Assembly: GCA_964511405.1 (NCBI GenBank)
Contig: CAZEFK010000035.1
Location: 1-41,041, forward strand
Direction: 5' to 3'
Length of the DNA stretch: 41,041 bases
Source of the DNA: CAZEFK01 sp964511405
GTDB taxonomy: Bacteria > Pseudomonadota > Alphaproteobacteria > Elsterales > Elsteraceae
The notes beneath the pieces were generated by a model, which was given only the letters and a program-made list of their open reading frames with translations, was not told where the DNA came from and made no database searches. Made by a program: the position numbers and the translations under genes. Numbering within the stretch: position 1 is the stretch's first letter; each line of letters starts with the position of its first letter. Shown here one piece after another: positions 16,245-24,466 of this stretch.

Positions 16245-17084
16245 ATGCAAAAGCTGCTGATCCTGCAGTCGCTGTGGGCGATGGAGCGCCGCCACACCGA
16301 CGGCATCGAGCGCACGCTGGAGGACAATCTGGGGATGATCGTCGAGGCCGGCTATGACGGGGTCAGCGCCAGCATCGCCGACCCGGCGTTCGCCGCCCGC
16401 GTCGCCGCCCTGGCCAAGCCGCACGGCCTGGCCATCGAGGCCCAGTGCTTCCCGCGCACCGTCGACGACCTGAAGCCGGCGCTGGACACCGCCGTCGCCC
16501 ATGGCGTGCATCACCTGGACATCCAGCCCGACGTGCGGCCGCGCCGGCTGCAGGACTGCATCCCGCTGCTGGAGGGCTGGCGACGGCTGGCCGAGCAGGT
16601 CGACATTCCGGTCTATGTCGAGACCCATCGCGACCGGATGACCACCGACCTGCATGTCACGCTGGACCTGCTGGACTGCTTCCCCGACCTCAAGCTGGTC
16701 GCCGACCTGTCGCATTTTCTGGTGGCGCGCGAGTTCGCCTGGCCGGTCAGCGACGAGAACCACCGGATGATCGAGCGCATCCTCGACCACGCCTGGGCGC
16801 TGCATGGCCGAGTCGCCAGCCGCGAGCAGGTGCAGGTCGAGGTCTCGTTCCCGCACCACGCGCCGTGGCTGCGGCTGTTCCTGGACTGGTGGGCCTATGG
16901 CATGCGCAGCTGGCGCCGCCGCGCCGGCCCCGACGCCACGCTCGCCTTCGTCTGCGAGCTGGGGCCCAAGCCCTATGCGATCACCGGGCCCGACGGCAAC
17001 GATCTGTCGGACCGCTGGCAGGACGCGCTACTGCTGCGCGACCATGTCAGGCGCTGCTGGGACGCGGTGGTGACCGCGGGGTGA
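16245..17084 (+). CDS. Sugar phosphate isomerase/epimerase family TIM barrel (second)
   Basis: The 279-residue protein has xylose-isomerase-like TIM-barrel features: NLGMIVEAGYDGVSASIADPAFAARVAALAKPHGLAIEAQCF, then VYVETHRDRMTTDLHVTLDLLDCFP, LVADLSHFLVAREF and FVCELGPKPYAI. These place Glu, Asp/His and Glu at the ends of barrel strands where the metal usually sits. It is only weakly like the first TIM-barrel protein of this window, so it probably performs a different step. It starts at the ATG at 16245, eight bases after the oxygenase stop, in another frame. It is the last gene of the second LacI-led operon. The reaction is inferred only at the family level. Confidence 0.8.
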   Translation: MQKLLILQSLWAMERRHTDGIERTLEDNLGMIVEAGYDGVSASIADPAFAARVAALAKPHGLAIEAQCFPRTVDDLKPALDTAVAHGVHHLDIQPDVRPRRLQDCIPLLEGWRRLAEQVDIPVYVETHRDRMTTDLHVTLDLLDCFPDLKLVADLSHFLVAREFAWPVSDENHRMIERILDHAWALHGRVASREQVQVEVSFPHHAPWLRLFLDWWAYGMRSWRRRAGPDATLAFVCELGPKPYAITGPDGNDLSDRWQDALLLRDHVRRCWDAVVTAG

Positions 17085-17263
17085 CGCGCCGCCCTATTGT
17101 TGTACGCAAGCGGGGGGCGAACTCCGACTAAGGGGCCGCCCGGGAGGGATTCCCAGACCGGGTGGAGTCGATCATCGTTTCGCGACAGCTTCGCGTCAGG
17201 TTCGCCCCTTATGCTTAAGCAACCGCCCTGCGGTAACCGGGGCGGGCAACCACGGAGGATCCC

Positions 17264-18322
17264 ATGCGTCTCGAAACCCTCGGCCTCGCTGCCGGCCTCA
17301 TGCTGTCGGCGGCAGCGCCCGCGCTGGCGCTCGACGGCGTGCATCTGAAGCAGGAAATCGCGGTGCCCAGCGACGGCGCCAGCTTCGACTACGTGACCTA
17401 TGGCGACGGCAAGCTCTATGTCGGCCACCGCCCCGAAGGTCTGCAGGTGTTCGACATCGCCAACGGCTTCAAGATGACGCCGGTGGCCAGCACCAAGGGC
17501 TCGAACGGCGCCACCCTCGCCCCCGACCTTGGCCTGGGCTTCTCGGAGAATGGCGACGGCACCGTGACCGTGTTCAAGCTCGCCGACCTGTCGGTGGTCG
17601 AGCAGATCAAGGTCGGCGAGGAGCTCGACTCGACCCGCTACGATCCGAAGACCAAGCGGCTGGCGGTGTTCGGCGTGCCGGCCGAGTCCAAGAAGGGCTC
17701 GGCGGTGCCGGTCTATCAGATGCCCGAGCGCACCAAGGTCGGCGTCATCCAATCCGACTCGGCCAAGCTCGAGAACTCGGCGGCCGATGGCGCGGGCGGC
17801 GTTTGGGTGGCGGCGCAGGACCTCGGTGCCGTGGTGCATTTCGACTTGGCCGGGCTCAAGGTGACCGCGACCTATCCGGTCCCGTGCAAGGAGCCCACCG
17901 GCCTGGACTATGACGCCGCCAACAAGCGGCTGATGGTCGGCTGCCGCGGCGCGTTCGCCGAGCCCATGTTCCTGGTGGTCAACGCCGACACCGGCGCCAC
18001 CGTGTTCAAGGCCCCGACCAGCCCCGGCAACGACGGCGTCGCCTATGATGCCCAGCGCAAGCGGGTCTATGTGACCAACGGCATCGGCGCGCACCTGATG
18101 GTGTTCGAGCAGACCGACGCCGACACCTACAAGCTCAACGAAGTCCTGGGTACGCGGCCGATGGCCAAGACGGTCGCCGTCGACCCCAAGAGCGGCGACA
18201 TCTTCTCGATCGCGGCCGAGCCGGTGTTCGACGCGTCGAAGAAGAATTTGACCCGCATCGCGCCGTTCTATCCCAACGCCTACGTCAAGGACACGTTCAA
18301 GGTCCTGGTCTTCGGGCGGTAG
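17264..18322 (+). CDS. Secreted YncE-like beta-propeller protein
   Basis: The 352-residue protein has a signal peptide (MRLETLGLAAGLMLSAAAPALA, cleavage near ALA before LDG) and repeated blades with motifs such as DYVTYGDGKLYVGHRPEGLQVFDIA, TRYDPKTKRLAVFGVP, DYDAANKRLMVGCRG, AYDAQRKRVYVTNG and VAVDPKSGDIFSIA. This is the pattern of periplasmic NHL/YVTN-type propellers of the YncE kind, which bind ligands or proteins; no catalytic motif is apparent. The ATG at 17264 follows a good CACGGAGG site. It stands alone, between the second oxygenase operon and a terminator-like hairpin. The function cannot be assigned further. Confidence 0.75.
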   Translation: MRLETLGLAAGLMLSAAAPALALDGVHLKQEIAVPSDGASFDYVTYGDGKLYVGHRPEGLQVFDIANGFKMTPVASTKGSNGATLAPDLGLGFSENGDGTVTVFKLADLSVVEQIKVGEELDSTRYDPKTKRLAVFGVPAESKKGSAVPVYQMPERTKVGVIQSDSAKLENSAADGAGGVWVAAQDLGAVVHFDLAGLKVTATYPVPCKEPTGLDYDAANKRLMVGCRGAFAEPMFLVVNADTGATVFKAPTSPGNDGVAYDAQRKRVYVTNGIGAHLMVFEQTDADTYKLNEVLGTRPMAKTVAVDPKSGDIFSIAAEPVFDASKKNLTRIAPFYPNAYVKDTFKVLVFGR

Positions 18323-18337
18323 CCGCCGACCGGCCGA

Positions 18338-18364
18338 GGCCCGGCGCATCGTCCGCGCCGGGCC
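18338..18364 (+). terminator. GC-rich hairpin after the beta-propeller gene
   Basis: GGCCCGGCGC (18338-18347) and GCGCCGGGCC (18355-18364) form perfect 10-base arms around a 7-base loop, 15 bases after the stop codon. There is no T-run after it, so it is either a weak intrinsic terminator or a transcript-stabilising hairpin. Confidence 0.5.
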
Positions 18365-18410
18365 CCGTGGCCGGCCGACTGGCTGGCGTCCCGCAACTCG
18401 AGACCGGACG

Positions 18411-18518
18411 TCAGGAGACGGCGTCGAACCCGGCGGCGGCCAGGGCCGCGACCGCGATGTCCTGGTCCTGGTCGTAGCGGCCGCCCGAGATCCCGATGCC
18501 GCCGTCGATCGTCTTCAC
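18411..18518 (-). pseudogene. C-terminal remnant of a GlcG/HbpS-like heme-binding-family gene
   Basis: The minus strand encodes VKTIDGGIGISGGRYDQDQD followed by an alanine-rich helix and a stop. This matches the end of GlcG/HbpS-family proteins, where an IGVSG(G/A)-x-x-x-QD segment is followed by a final helix. The full family length is about 140 residues, and no preceding part is found upstream, only a GTG at 18518 with GGAG eight bases before it. It is most likely a deletion remnant. Expression as a 35-residue peptide is possible but unsupported. Confidence 0.55.
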
Positions 18519-18572
18519 GAGAACAACTCCAGATGAGTAGGGGGCGGTCGGCAGGGCGGGGCCGACCGTCGA

Positions 18573-19586
18573 TCAGAAACCTTCGAGGACGACCTTGCCG
18601 CGCATGGTGCCGCTCTCGACCAGCCCATGGGCGGTCTTCAGGTTGGCCGCGTTGATCGGCGACAGGCGCTTGGTCACCGTGGTGCGGATCGAGCCCGCGT
18701 CGACCAGCCGGGCCACCTCGTTGAGGATCCGGCCTTGCTCGGCCATGTCGGGGGTGGCGAAGAGCGACCGGGTGAACATCAGCTCGTGGTGGATCGAGAC
18801 CGATTTCCGCTTGAACAGCATCGCCTCGAACTCGCCCGGGTCGTCGATCAGGGCGAAGCGGCCTTGCGGACCGATCAGCTCGGCGATGTCGCGATAGTGC
18901 CGATCGGTCCGGGTGGTCGAAAAGACGAAGGCCGGTTGACCGATGCCGAGGGCGGCGACCTCACCGGCCAGCGGCTTGGAATGGTCGACCACATGATGGG
19001 CGCCGAGCGACCGGACCCAGTCGCGCGTCTCCGCGCGCGAGGCCGACGCGATCACCGTCAGGTCGGTCAGCCGCCGGGCCAGCTGCACCGCCATCGAGCC
19101 GACCCCGCCAGCGCCGCCCACGATCAGGATCGCGGCCGCGCCGCCCTGGACGGGCCGGCGAACCTCGAGCCGGTCGAACAGCACCTCCCACGCGGTCAGC
19201 GCGGTCAGCGGCAGCGCCGCCGCTTCGGCCCAATCGAGGCTCTCCGGCTTGGCCCCGACGATGCGCTCGTCGACCAGATGGAATTCGGCGTTGGTCCCCG
19301 GCCGCGCGATCGAGCCGGCATAGAACACCGCGTCGCCGGGCTTGAACAGGCTGGCGTCGGACCCGACCGCCGCGACCACGCCGGCGGCGTCCCACCCGAG
19401 CACCTTGCAATCGCCACCGTCGGGTGCCGCGCGCGTCCGAACCTTGTGGTCGACCGGGTTGACCGAGATCGCCTTGATCTCGACCAACAGGTCGCGGCCG
19501 GTCGGCTGCGGACGCGGCAGATCCAGATCGATCAGCGCGTCATCCCGATCGATCGGTCCGGGAACGCGGTAGCCTACCGCCTTCAT
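18573..19586 (-). CDS. Quinone-oxidoreductase-like MDR dehydrogenase (ZADH type)
   Basis: The 337-residue protein is a medium-chain dehydrogenase/reductase of the zinc-type alcohol-dehydrogenase-like group: MKAVGYRVPGPID at the start, ISVNPVDHKVRTR, VLGWDAAGVVAAVG, the coenzyme-binding GGAGGVGSMAVQLA (glycines at 157-163) and a C-terminal GSIRTTVTKRLSPINAANLKTAHGLVESG. The zinc ligands of true alcohol dehydrogenases are missing, so it probably reduces quinones or activated double bonds with NADPH. The ATG at 19586 begins the family start. A divergent HxlR regulator starts 99 bases away, a frequent pairing for electrophile- or quinone-responsive enzymes. Confidence 0.9.
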   Translation of the reverse strand: MKAVGYRVPGPIDRDDALIDLDLPRPQPTGRDLLVEIKAISVNPVDHKVRTRAAPDGGDCKVLGWDAAGVVAAVGSDASLFKPGDAVFYAGSIARPGTNAEFHLVDERIVGAKPESLDWAEAAALPLTALTAWEVLFDRLEVRRPVQGGAAAILIVGGAGGVGSMAVQLARRLTDLTVIASASRAETRDWVRSLGAHHVVDHSKPLAGEVAALGIGQPAFVFSTTRTDRHYRDIAELIGPQGRFALIDDPGEFEAMLFKRKSVSIHHELMFTRSLFATPDMAEQGRILNEVARLVDAGSIRTTVTKRLSPINAANLKTAHGLVESGTMRGKVVLEGF

Positions 19587-19663
19587 GTGTCGCTCTCCAT
19601 TGCTGCACTGCCTGCCATGGAGATAGAGTAATGACGTCCGGGGTGCATACGCACAAATATGGC

Positions 19664-19686
19664 TGGTAGTTACAAAAAGGATACCA
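19664..19686. promoter_or_regulatory. Weak inverted repeat upstream of the HxlR gene
   Basis: TGGTA-N13-TACCA spans the region just before the HxlR start codon, in the gap between it and the divergent dehydrogenase gene. The length suits an HxlR dimer but the arms are short. A GTGC-ATAC-GCAC repeat lies a little upstream (about 19643-19654). Either may be the operator. Confidence 0.25.
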
Positions 19687-20108
19687 TGGTGGCGAAGATC
19701 AGGCACTCGAGCTTCCACTGCGATCCGGGCTGCGCCGTCGAAGCCGCGATCAGCGTCATCGAGGGCAAGTGGAAAGCCGTGATCCTCTATCACCTGCTGA
19801 ATGACGGGACGCTTCGATTCGGCGAACTTCGTCGAATCCTGCCGCAGGTGACTCAGCGTGTCCTGACCAACCAGCTGCGTGAACTGGAAGCGGACGGAAT
19901 TATTAATCGCGTGGTCTATCCGCAGGTGCCGCCGAAGGTCGAATACAGCCTGTCCGACTTGGGCCGGACGCTCGGGCCGATCATTTCAGCCTTGAAGCAG
20001 TGGGGTGACCAGAACCTGGGCCGGTTCGGCCAGCCCGTGCCCCGGTCCGGTCACCCTGGCTTCGCCACCGACCCCGCGATGACCGGCGCCGACGCTCAGC
20101 CCACATAG
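19686..20108 (+). CDS. HxlR-family transcriptional regulator
   Basis: The 140-residue protein is an HxlR-type winged helix: CAVEAAISVIEGKWKAVILYHLLNDGTLRFGELRRILPQVTQRVLTNQLRELEADGIINRVVYPQVPPKVEYSLSDLG covers the whole domain. Cys12 and Cys16 (FHCDPGC) occupy the place where redox- or quinone-sensing members carry their reactive cysteine. The ATG at 19686 is chosen over the one at 19659 because AAAAAGGA lies six bases before it and the upstream codon has no ribosome-binding site. It is divergent from the quinone-oxidoreductase-like gene and probably represses it until electrophiles modify the cysteines. Confidence 0.88.
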   Translation: MVAKIRHSSFHCDPGCAVEAAISVIEGKWKAVILYHLLNDGTLRFGELRRILPQVTQRVLTNQLRELEADGIINRVVYPQVPPKVEYSLSDLGRTLGPIISALKQWGDQNLGRFGQPVPRSGHPGFATDPAMTGADAQPT

Positions 20109-20126
20109 GCGTCGGCCATCAGGGCA

Positions 20127-20570
20127 TCACTGATTGCTGGCGCCGCCCCGCTTGCCCTCGCGCTGCGCGTCGGCTTTGCCGGCCATCGGGAACAGTCCTT
20201 TGACCACGATTCCGAACAGGCCGATCGCGCTCACGAACGTGCCGCCGGCCAGGGTCGTCAGGACCATGCGATCCAAATTGAATCCGAGCACGCCGAAGCC
20301 GGCGAGCATGATGATGCCAAACACCGCGGTCGACATGACGCAAAGATACAGAAACGCCCGTCGCGCTGCAGTTTCCCTCAGTTCTCGCGTCGAGCGGAGA
20401 TTTTCGTTCTCTTCGCGTAGGAACCTTGCGTTCTGCTCGGCCATATCGGCCTCGAACCGGGCAGACCGCGAGTCTTCTTCGACGACGTCATCGACCGAGG
20501 CTTCGATCAACTCGATCGAGAGCGGATCAGGCGGCGCCGAGTCCGGCCGGCTTGGCTTTTTTGGAAGCAT
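20127..20570 (-). CDS. Small two-helix membrane protein, candidate toxin of a Panacea pair
   Basis: The 147-residue protein has no recognisable enzyme motif. Residues 1-35 are acidic and proline-rich, residues ~35-70 are a charged, probably coiled-coil helix (RFEADMAEQNARFLREENENLR), and two hydrophobic helices follow at ~72-97 and ~103-127, with a short basic tail. It would sit in the inner membrane. Its start lies 44 bases inside the end of the Panacea-domain gene in another frame, so the two are made together. Membrane-active toxins are one partner class known for Panacea antitoxins; the toxin role here is an inference. A structural membrane protein with no toxicity is the alternative. Confidence 0.7.
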   Translation of the reverse strand: MLPKKPSRPDSAPPDPLSIELIEASVDDVVEEDSRSARFEADMAEQNARFLREENENLRSTRELRETAARRAFLYLCVMSTAVFGIIMLAGFGVLGFNLDRMVLTTLAGGTFVSAIGLFGIVVKGLFPMAGKADAQREGKRGGASNQ

Positions 20571-21054
20571 TCGTACGCGCTTCCTTCCTGAAATATTCGG
20601 CGATCAACTCGTCGGGTATGATCGCGTTCTGCCCGTGCTCTTTATAAATTACATCCCACGGCGTGCCAGGAAGATGGGTCAGGTTAGACAGCTGAAACCC
20701 TTTGAACTTCCCATAAGTCGCCCAGATCTTGTCCAGAAGCGTCCGATCTTCATCCGAAAAATTAGCCGAGACGTCTCTTCTTGAGGCTCCAGGCTCGAGA
20801 AAACGAGTCTCCTTGGCCAGTTCGGTGATCGGCTGATTGCCGAACCGCTTGAAAGCGTCATACACAGGTCGAACGACGGGGCCGTAATCCCACGCCTCGA
20901 CCTCGTCGTCGATGAGCGGCCGCTCGTAGAGTCCCAAGCACCAGCCATGGGCGAAATAGACGAGCTTGATGGCCTGAATCGGCGTCAGGGGTTTGCCCTG
21001 CGCCTCGGCTCTCTGGACGAAATAGTTCGCAACGGCCCGGGCGTCGTAGGCCAC
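20527..21054 (-). CDS. Panacea-domain protein (SocA/DUF4065-like), candidate antitoxin
   Basis: The 175-residue protein is a Panacea (formerly DUF4065) domain from end to end: DARAVANYFVQRAEAQGKPLTPIQAIKLVYFAHGWCLGLYERPLIDDEVEAWDYGPVVRPVYDAFKRFGNQPI is a close match to the family core, and residues near DEDRTLLDKIWATYGKFKGFQLSNLTH complete it. Panacea proteins act as antitoxins for many unrelated toxins and as SocA-type proteolytic adaptors. Translation starts at a GTG at 21054 behind GGAAGGAGGACGGC. A strong promoter stands directly upstream. The stretch is less GC-rich than its neighbours, in line with acquisition by transfer. Confidence 0.9.
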   Translation of the reverse strand: MAYDARAVANYFVQRAEAQGKPLTPIQAIKLVYFAHGWCLGLYERPLIDDEVEAWDYGPVVRPVYDAFKRFGNQPITELAKETRFLEPGASRRDVSANFSDEDRTLLDKIWATYGKFKGFQLSNLTHLPGTPWDVIYKEHGQNAIIPDELIAEYFRKEARTNASKKAKPAGLGAA

Positions 21055-21092
21055 GCCGTCCTCCTTCCGGGCTTGTTCACGGTCTGATCCTG

Positions 21093-21121
21093 TATATAGG
21101 GCGTTTCGCCCAGCCGGTCAA
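21093..21121 (-). promoter_or_regulatory. Sigma-70-type promoter of the Panacea operon with palindromic spacer
   Basis: On the minus strand TTGACC (21121-21116) and TATATA (21098-21093) are separated by exactly 17 bases, the best housekeeping-type promoter in the window. The spacer contains GGGCG-AAA-CGCCC (21099-21111), a perfect inverted repeat ideally placed for an autorepressor. The start codon lies 39 bases downstream of the -10 element. Confidence 0.7.
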
Positions 21122-21128
21122 ACGCGTG

Positions 21129-21835
21129 TCACCCCAGATAGGCGTCGATCACCCGGGTGTCGATGGCCAGCTCGGCGGCCGGGCCGGACAGCGCGATGCG
21201 GCCGGTCTCCAGCACATAGGCCTGGTCGGCGACGTCGAGGGCGGCCTGGGCGTTCTGCTCGACCAGCAGGATCGTCCGGCCTTCGGCCTTGAGGTCGGCG
21301 ACGATCCGGAAGATCTCCTCGACCAGCAGCGGCGCCAGCCCCATGCTCGGCTCGTCCAGCAGCAGCAGCTTGGGCTCGGCCATCAGGGCGCGGCCCATGG
21401 CCAGCATCTGCTGCTCGCCGCCGGACAGGAAGCCGGCGCGCTGGGCGGCGCGTTCGGCCAGGCGCGGGAAGCGCGCCATCACCGCCTCCTGCCGGCGGCG
21501 GATCTCGGCCGCGCCGGCGACCCGGTAGGCGCCCATCGCCAGATTCTCGGCGATGGTCATCTCGGCGAACAGCTGCCGGCCCTCGGGCACCTGGACGATG
21601 CCGGCGCGGGCGATGCGCCAGGCCGGCCAGCCGGCGATGTCGCGGCCCTGGAAGCGGATGGCGCCGGCCCGGGGCCTGAGCAGGCCCGAGACGGCGCGCA
21701 GGGTCGAGGTCTTGCCGGCACCGTTGGCGCCGATCAGGCAGACGACGCCGCCCTCGGGTACGGTCAGGTCGATGCCGTGCACCGCCAGGCTGCGGCCATA
21801 GCCCAGCGCGAGGCCGGCGATCTCCAGCAGAGCGG

Positions 21836-21839
<4 letters not shown>
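21129..21839 (-). CDS. livF: Branched-chain amino acid ABC transporter ATPase LivF
   Basis: The 236-residue ATPase contains Walker A GANGAGKT, the signature LSGGEQQML, Walker B LLLLDEPSMGLAP and the family phrase IVQVPEGRQLFAEMTIAENL, which is diagnostic for LivF. With LivG it powers the LivHM channel. The ATG at 21839 overlaps the TGA of livG by four bases (ATGA), so translation is coupled; a longer version would overlap livG widely. It is the last gene of the operon and is followed by the Panacea operon on the same strand. The transporter may carry branched-chain amino acids, other amino acids, amides or aromatic acids; the ATPase does not decide this. Confidence 0.95.
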
Positions 21840-22611
<772 letters not shown>

Positions 22612-22615
<4 letters not shown>

Positions 22616-23466
22616 CGCGGCGACCGCCGCAGGCGCAGCGGCACCACGCCCCGCGGCATGAACAGCACCGCCGCCACGATGATCAGGCCGTTGAACACCA
22701 GCCGGAAATCTTGCAGCGGCCGCAGCACCTCGGGCAGCAAGGTCAGCACGGCGGCGCCCAGCACCGGCCCCAGGGGCGAGCCGATGCCGCCCAGCAGCGC
22801 GAAGCTCAGGATCGACACCGCCGTCTCGAAGGCGAAGTCGCCGGGCCCGATCACCGTGGTGCTGTGGGCGCTGAGCGCCCCGGCCAGGCCCGCGATCATG
22901 GCCGACACCACCAGCCCCGCCAGCTTGTAGCGCGCCAGCGGAATGCCCATGACCGCCGCAGCGGTCTCGTCGGTGCGCATCGCCTCCATGGCGCGGCCGA
23001 CCCGCGACTGGCCGACGCGCCAGAACAGGAGCGTCGCGACCGCCAGCAGCAGATAGATCAACCAGGTCTCGGTGCGCTCCGGGATGCCCGACAGGCCGAG
23101 CGGCCCGCCGGTGTAGTCGACGTTGGTCATCACCACCCGGAACACCTCGCCGAGGCCGATGGTGGCGATCGCCAGATAGATGCCGGTCAGGCGCAGGGTC
23201 GGGCCGCCGATCGCCAGCGCCACCAGCGCCGGCGCCGCCATGCCCACCGGCAAGGCCAGCCAGAACGACAGGTGCAGCTTGGCCGTGACCACGCCGGCCG
23301 CGTAGGCGCCGATGCCCATGAACGCCGCCTGGCCCAGGCTGAGCTGCCCCAGCGCCAGCACGCAATAGATCGACAGCGCCAGCAGGCCGTTGATGCCGAC
23401 CGCATGCACCACGTTCTGGTAGGCGAACATGAAGTCGTCGAGCCATTGCGCGAGGCCGTCGGCCAT
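22612..23466 (-). CDS. livM: Branched-chain amino acid ABC transporter permease LivM
   Basis: The 284-residue membrane protein has about eight hydrophobic helices and LivM hallmarks: YCVLALGQLSLGQAAFMGIGAYAAGV near the N-terminus, YLAIATIGLGEVFRVV, VGRAMEAMRTDETAAAVMGIPLARYKL (the cytoplasmic loop that contacts the ATPases) and GGIGSPLGPVLGAAVLTLLPEVLR near the end. It forms the channel with LivH. The start at 23466 is three bases after the livH stop, and the stop overlaps the livG start by four bases. The family assignment is firm; the transported substrate is not. Confidence 0.95.
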
Positions 23467-23469
23467 GGC

Positions 23470-24351
23470 TCAGGCCCGCTTGGCGGCGGCGCGGCCGAAC
23501 AGGCCGATCGGCCGAAACCACAAGGTCAGCACCAGGGCGGCGAAGCCCAGGGCCTCCTTGGCGCTGGAGGCGACATAGGCGGCGGTCAGGACCTCCAGCA
23601 CGCCCAGCAGCAGCCCGGCGATCACGGCACCGCCGATGTCGCCCAGGCCGCCGATGATGATCACGGCGAAGCCGCGCAGCATCATCTGCTCGCCCATATA
23701 GGGCTGGATGGCATTGATGTTGAGGCCGATCAGGACGCCGGCGGCACCGCCCAGCAGGCCCGAGACGAACGACACCGTGGCCACCGTCAAGCCGACATTG
23801 ACGCCCATCAGCTGCGCCGCATCAGGGTTCTCGGCCAGGGCCCGGATGCCCAGGCCCAGCCGGCTGCGGCGCATCAGCAGGGTCAGCGCCCCCAGCAGCA
23901 GCACCGCGGCGGCCACGATCAGGGCCTGGCTCTCGGCGATGCGCACGCTGCCCAGCTCGATCGCGGCGGCGCTGATCACCTCGGGCGGGAAGCGCCTGAT
24001 ATCGGTGCCCAGGAACACCGTCATCACCGAATAGAGCGCCAGCACGGCGCCGAGCGTGACGGTCAGCGACGCCAGCTCCGGCGCCCGGCGGCGGCGCAGC
24101 GGCGTCAGCAGCAGGCCGACCAGCGCCACCGCCACCAGCCCGGCCGCCACCGCCGCCAGCGGCAGGGCCGCCCAGATCGACAGGCCGGCGCCGCGGGTCA
24201 GCCCCAGCGCCACCAGGGCGCCGGCCGAAAAATAGAACCCGTAGGTCAGGTTGATGACCCGCAGCACCCCGAACATCAGGGTGAAGCCCAGCGCGAACAG
24301 GGCATAGGTCGCGCCCAGGACCAGGCCGTTGACCAGTTGCTGGGCGATCAT
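23470..24351 (-). CDS. livH: Branched-chain amino acid ABC transporter permease LivH
   Basis: The 293-residue membrane protein begins MIAQQLVNGLVLGATYALFALGFTLMFGVLRVINLTYGFYF, the standard LivH opening, and contains LGLGIRALAENPDAAQLMGVNVG (ATPase-contact loop) and MLRGFAVIIIGGLGDIGGAVIAGLLLGVLEV. It has about eight helices. It is the first of the four tightly coupled genes livH-livM-livG-livF. Upstream, 115 bases separate it from the substrate-binding-protein gene, and most of that gap is an inverted-repeat element that may lower its expression relative to the binding protein. The ribosome-binding site before the ATG at 24351 is weak. Confidence 0.95.
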   Translation of the reverse strand: MIAQQLVNGLVLGATYALFALGFTLMFGVLRVINLTYGFYFSAGALVALGLTRGAGLSIWAALPLAAVAAGLVAVALVGLLLTPLRRRRAPELASLTVTLGAVLALYSVMTVFLGTDIRRFPPEVISAAAIELGSVRIAESQALIVAAAVLLLGALTLLMRRSRLGLGIRALAENPDAAQLMGVNVGLTVATVSFVSGLLGGAAGVLIGLNINAIQPYMGEQMMLRGFAVIIIGGLGDIGGAVIAGLLLGVLEVLTAAYVASSAKEALGFAALVLTLWFRPIGLFGRAAAKRA

Positions 24352-24364
24352 CGTCGGGGCGGTG

Positions 24365-24450
24365 CCCCTCCCCCGCCAGGGGAGCCCGATAGCGGGCTCC
24401 CCGCGTCATCGATGGAAGGAAATGCGCAGAGCGCATTTCCGGGGGAGGGG
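24365..24450. repeat. Cloverleaf-like palindromic intergenic element
   Basis: Three perfect 10-base stems are nested in 86 bases. The outer stem is CCCCTCCCCC (24365-24374) with GGGGGAGGGG (24441-24450). Inside are GGGGAGCCCG/CGGGCTCCCC (24379-24402, 4-base loop) and GGAAATGCGC/GCGCATTTCC (24418-24440, 3-base loop). The regular design looks like a dispersed REP/BIME-type element. It separates the binding-protein gene from livH and could attenuate or stabilise the transcript. Confidence 0.75.
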
Positions 24451-24466
24451 ATCAGGCAACGGTCCA

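Noticed and set aside
17085..17263. Several short GC-rich inverted repeats, such as CCGCCC/GGGCGG at 17223-17245, before the beta-propeller gene
   Set aside because: Short stems are expected by chance at this GC content and show no riboswitch-like or terminator-like arrangement.
16973..18349. Long minus-strand frame opposite the beta-propeller gene
   Set aside because: Translation is His/Arg/Gly-rich with no motif, while the plus strand encodes a signal peptide and propeller blades.
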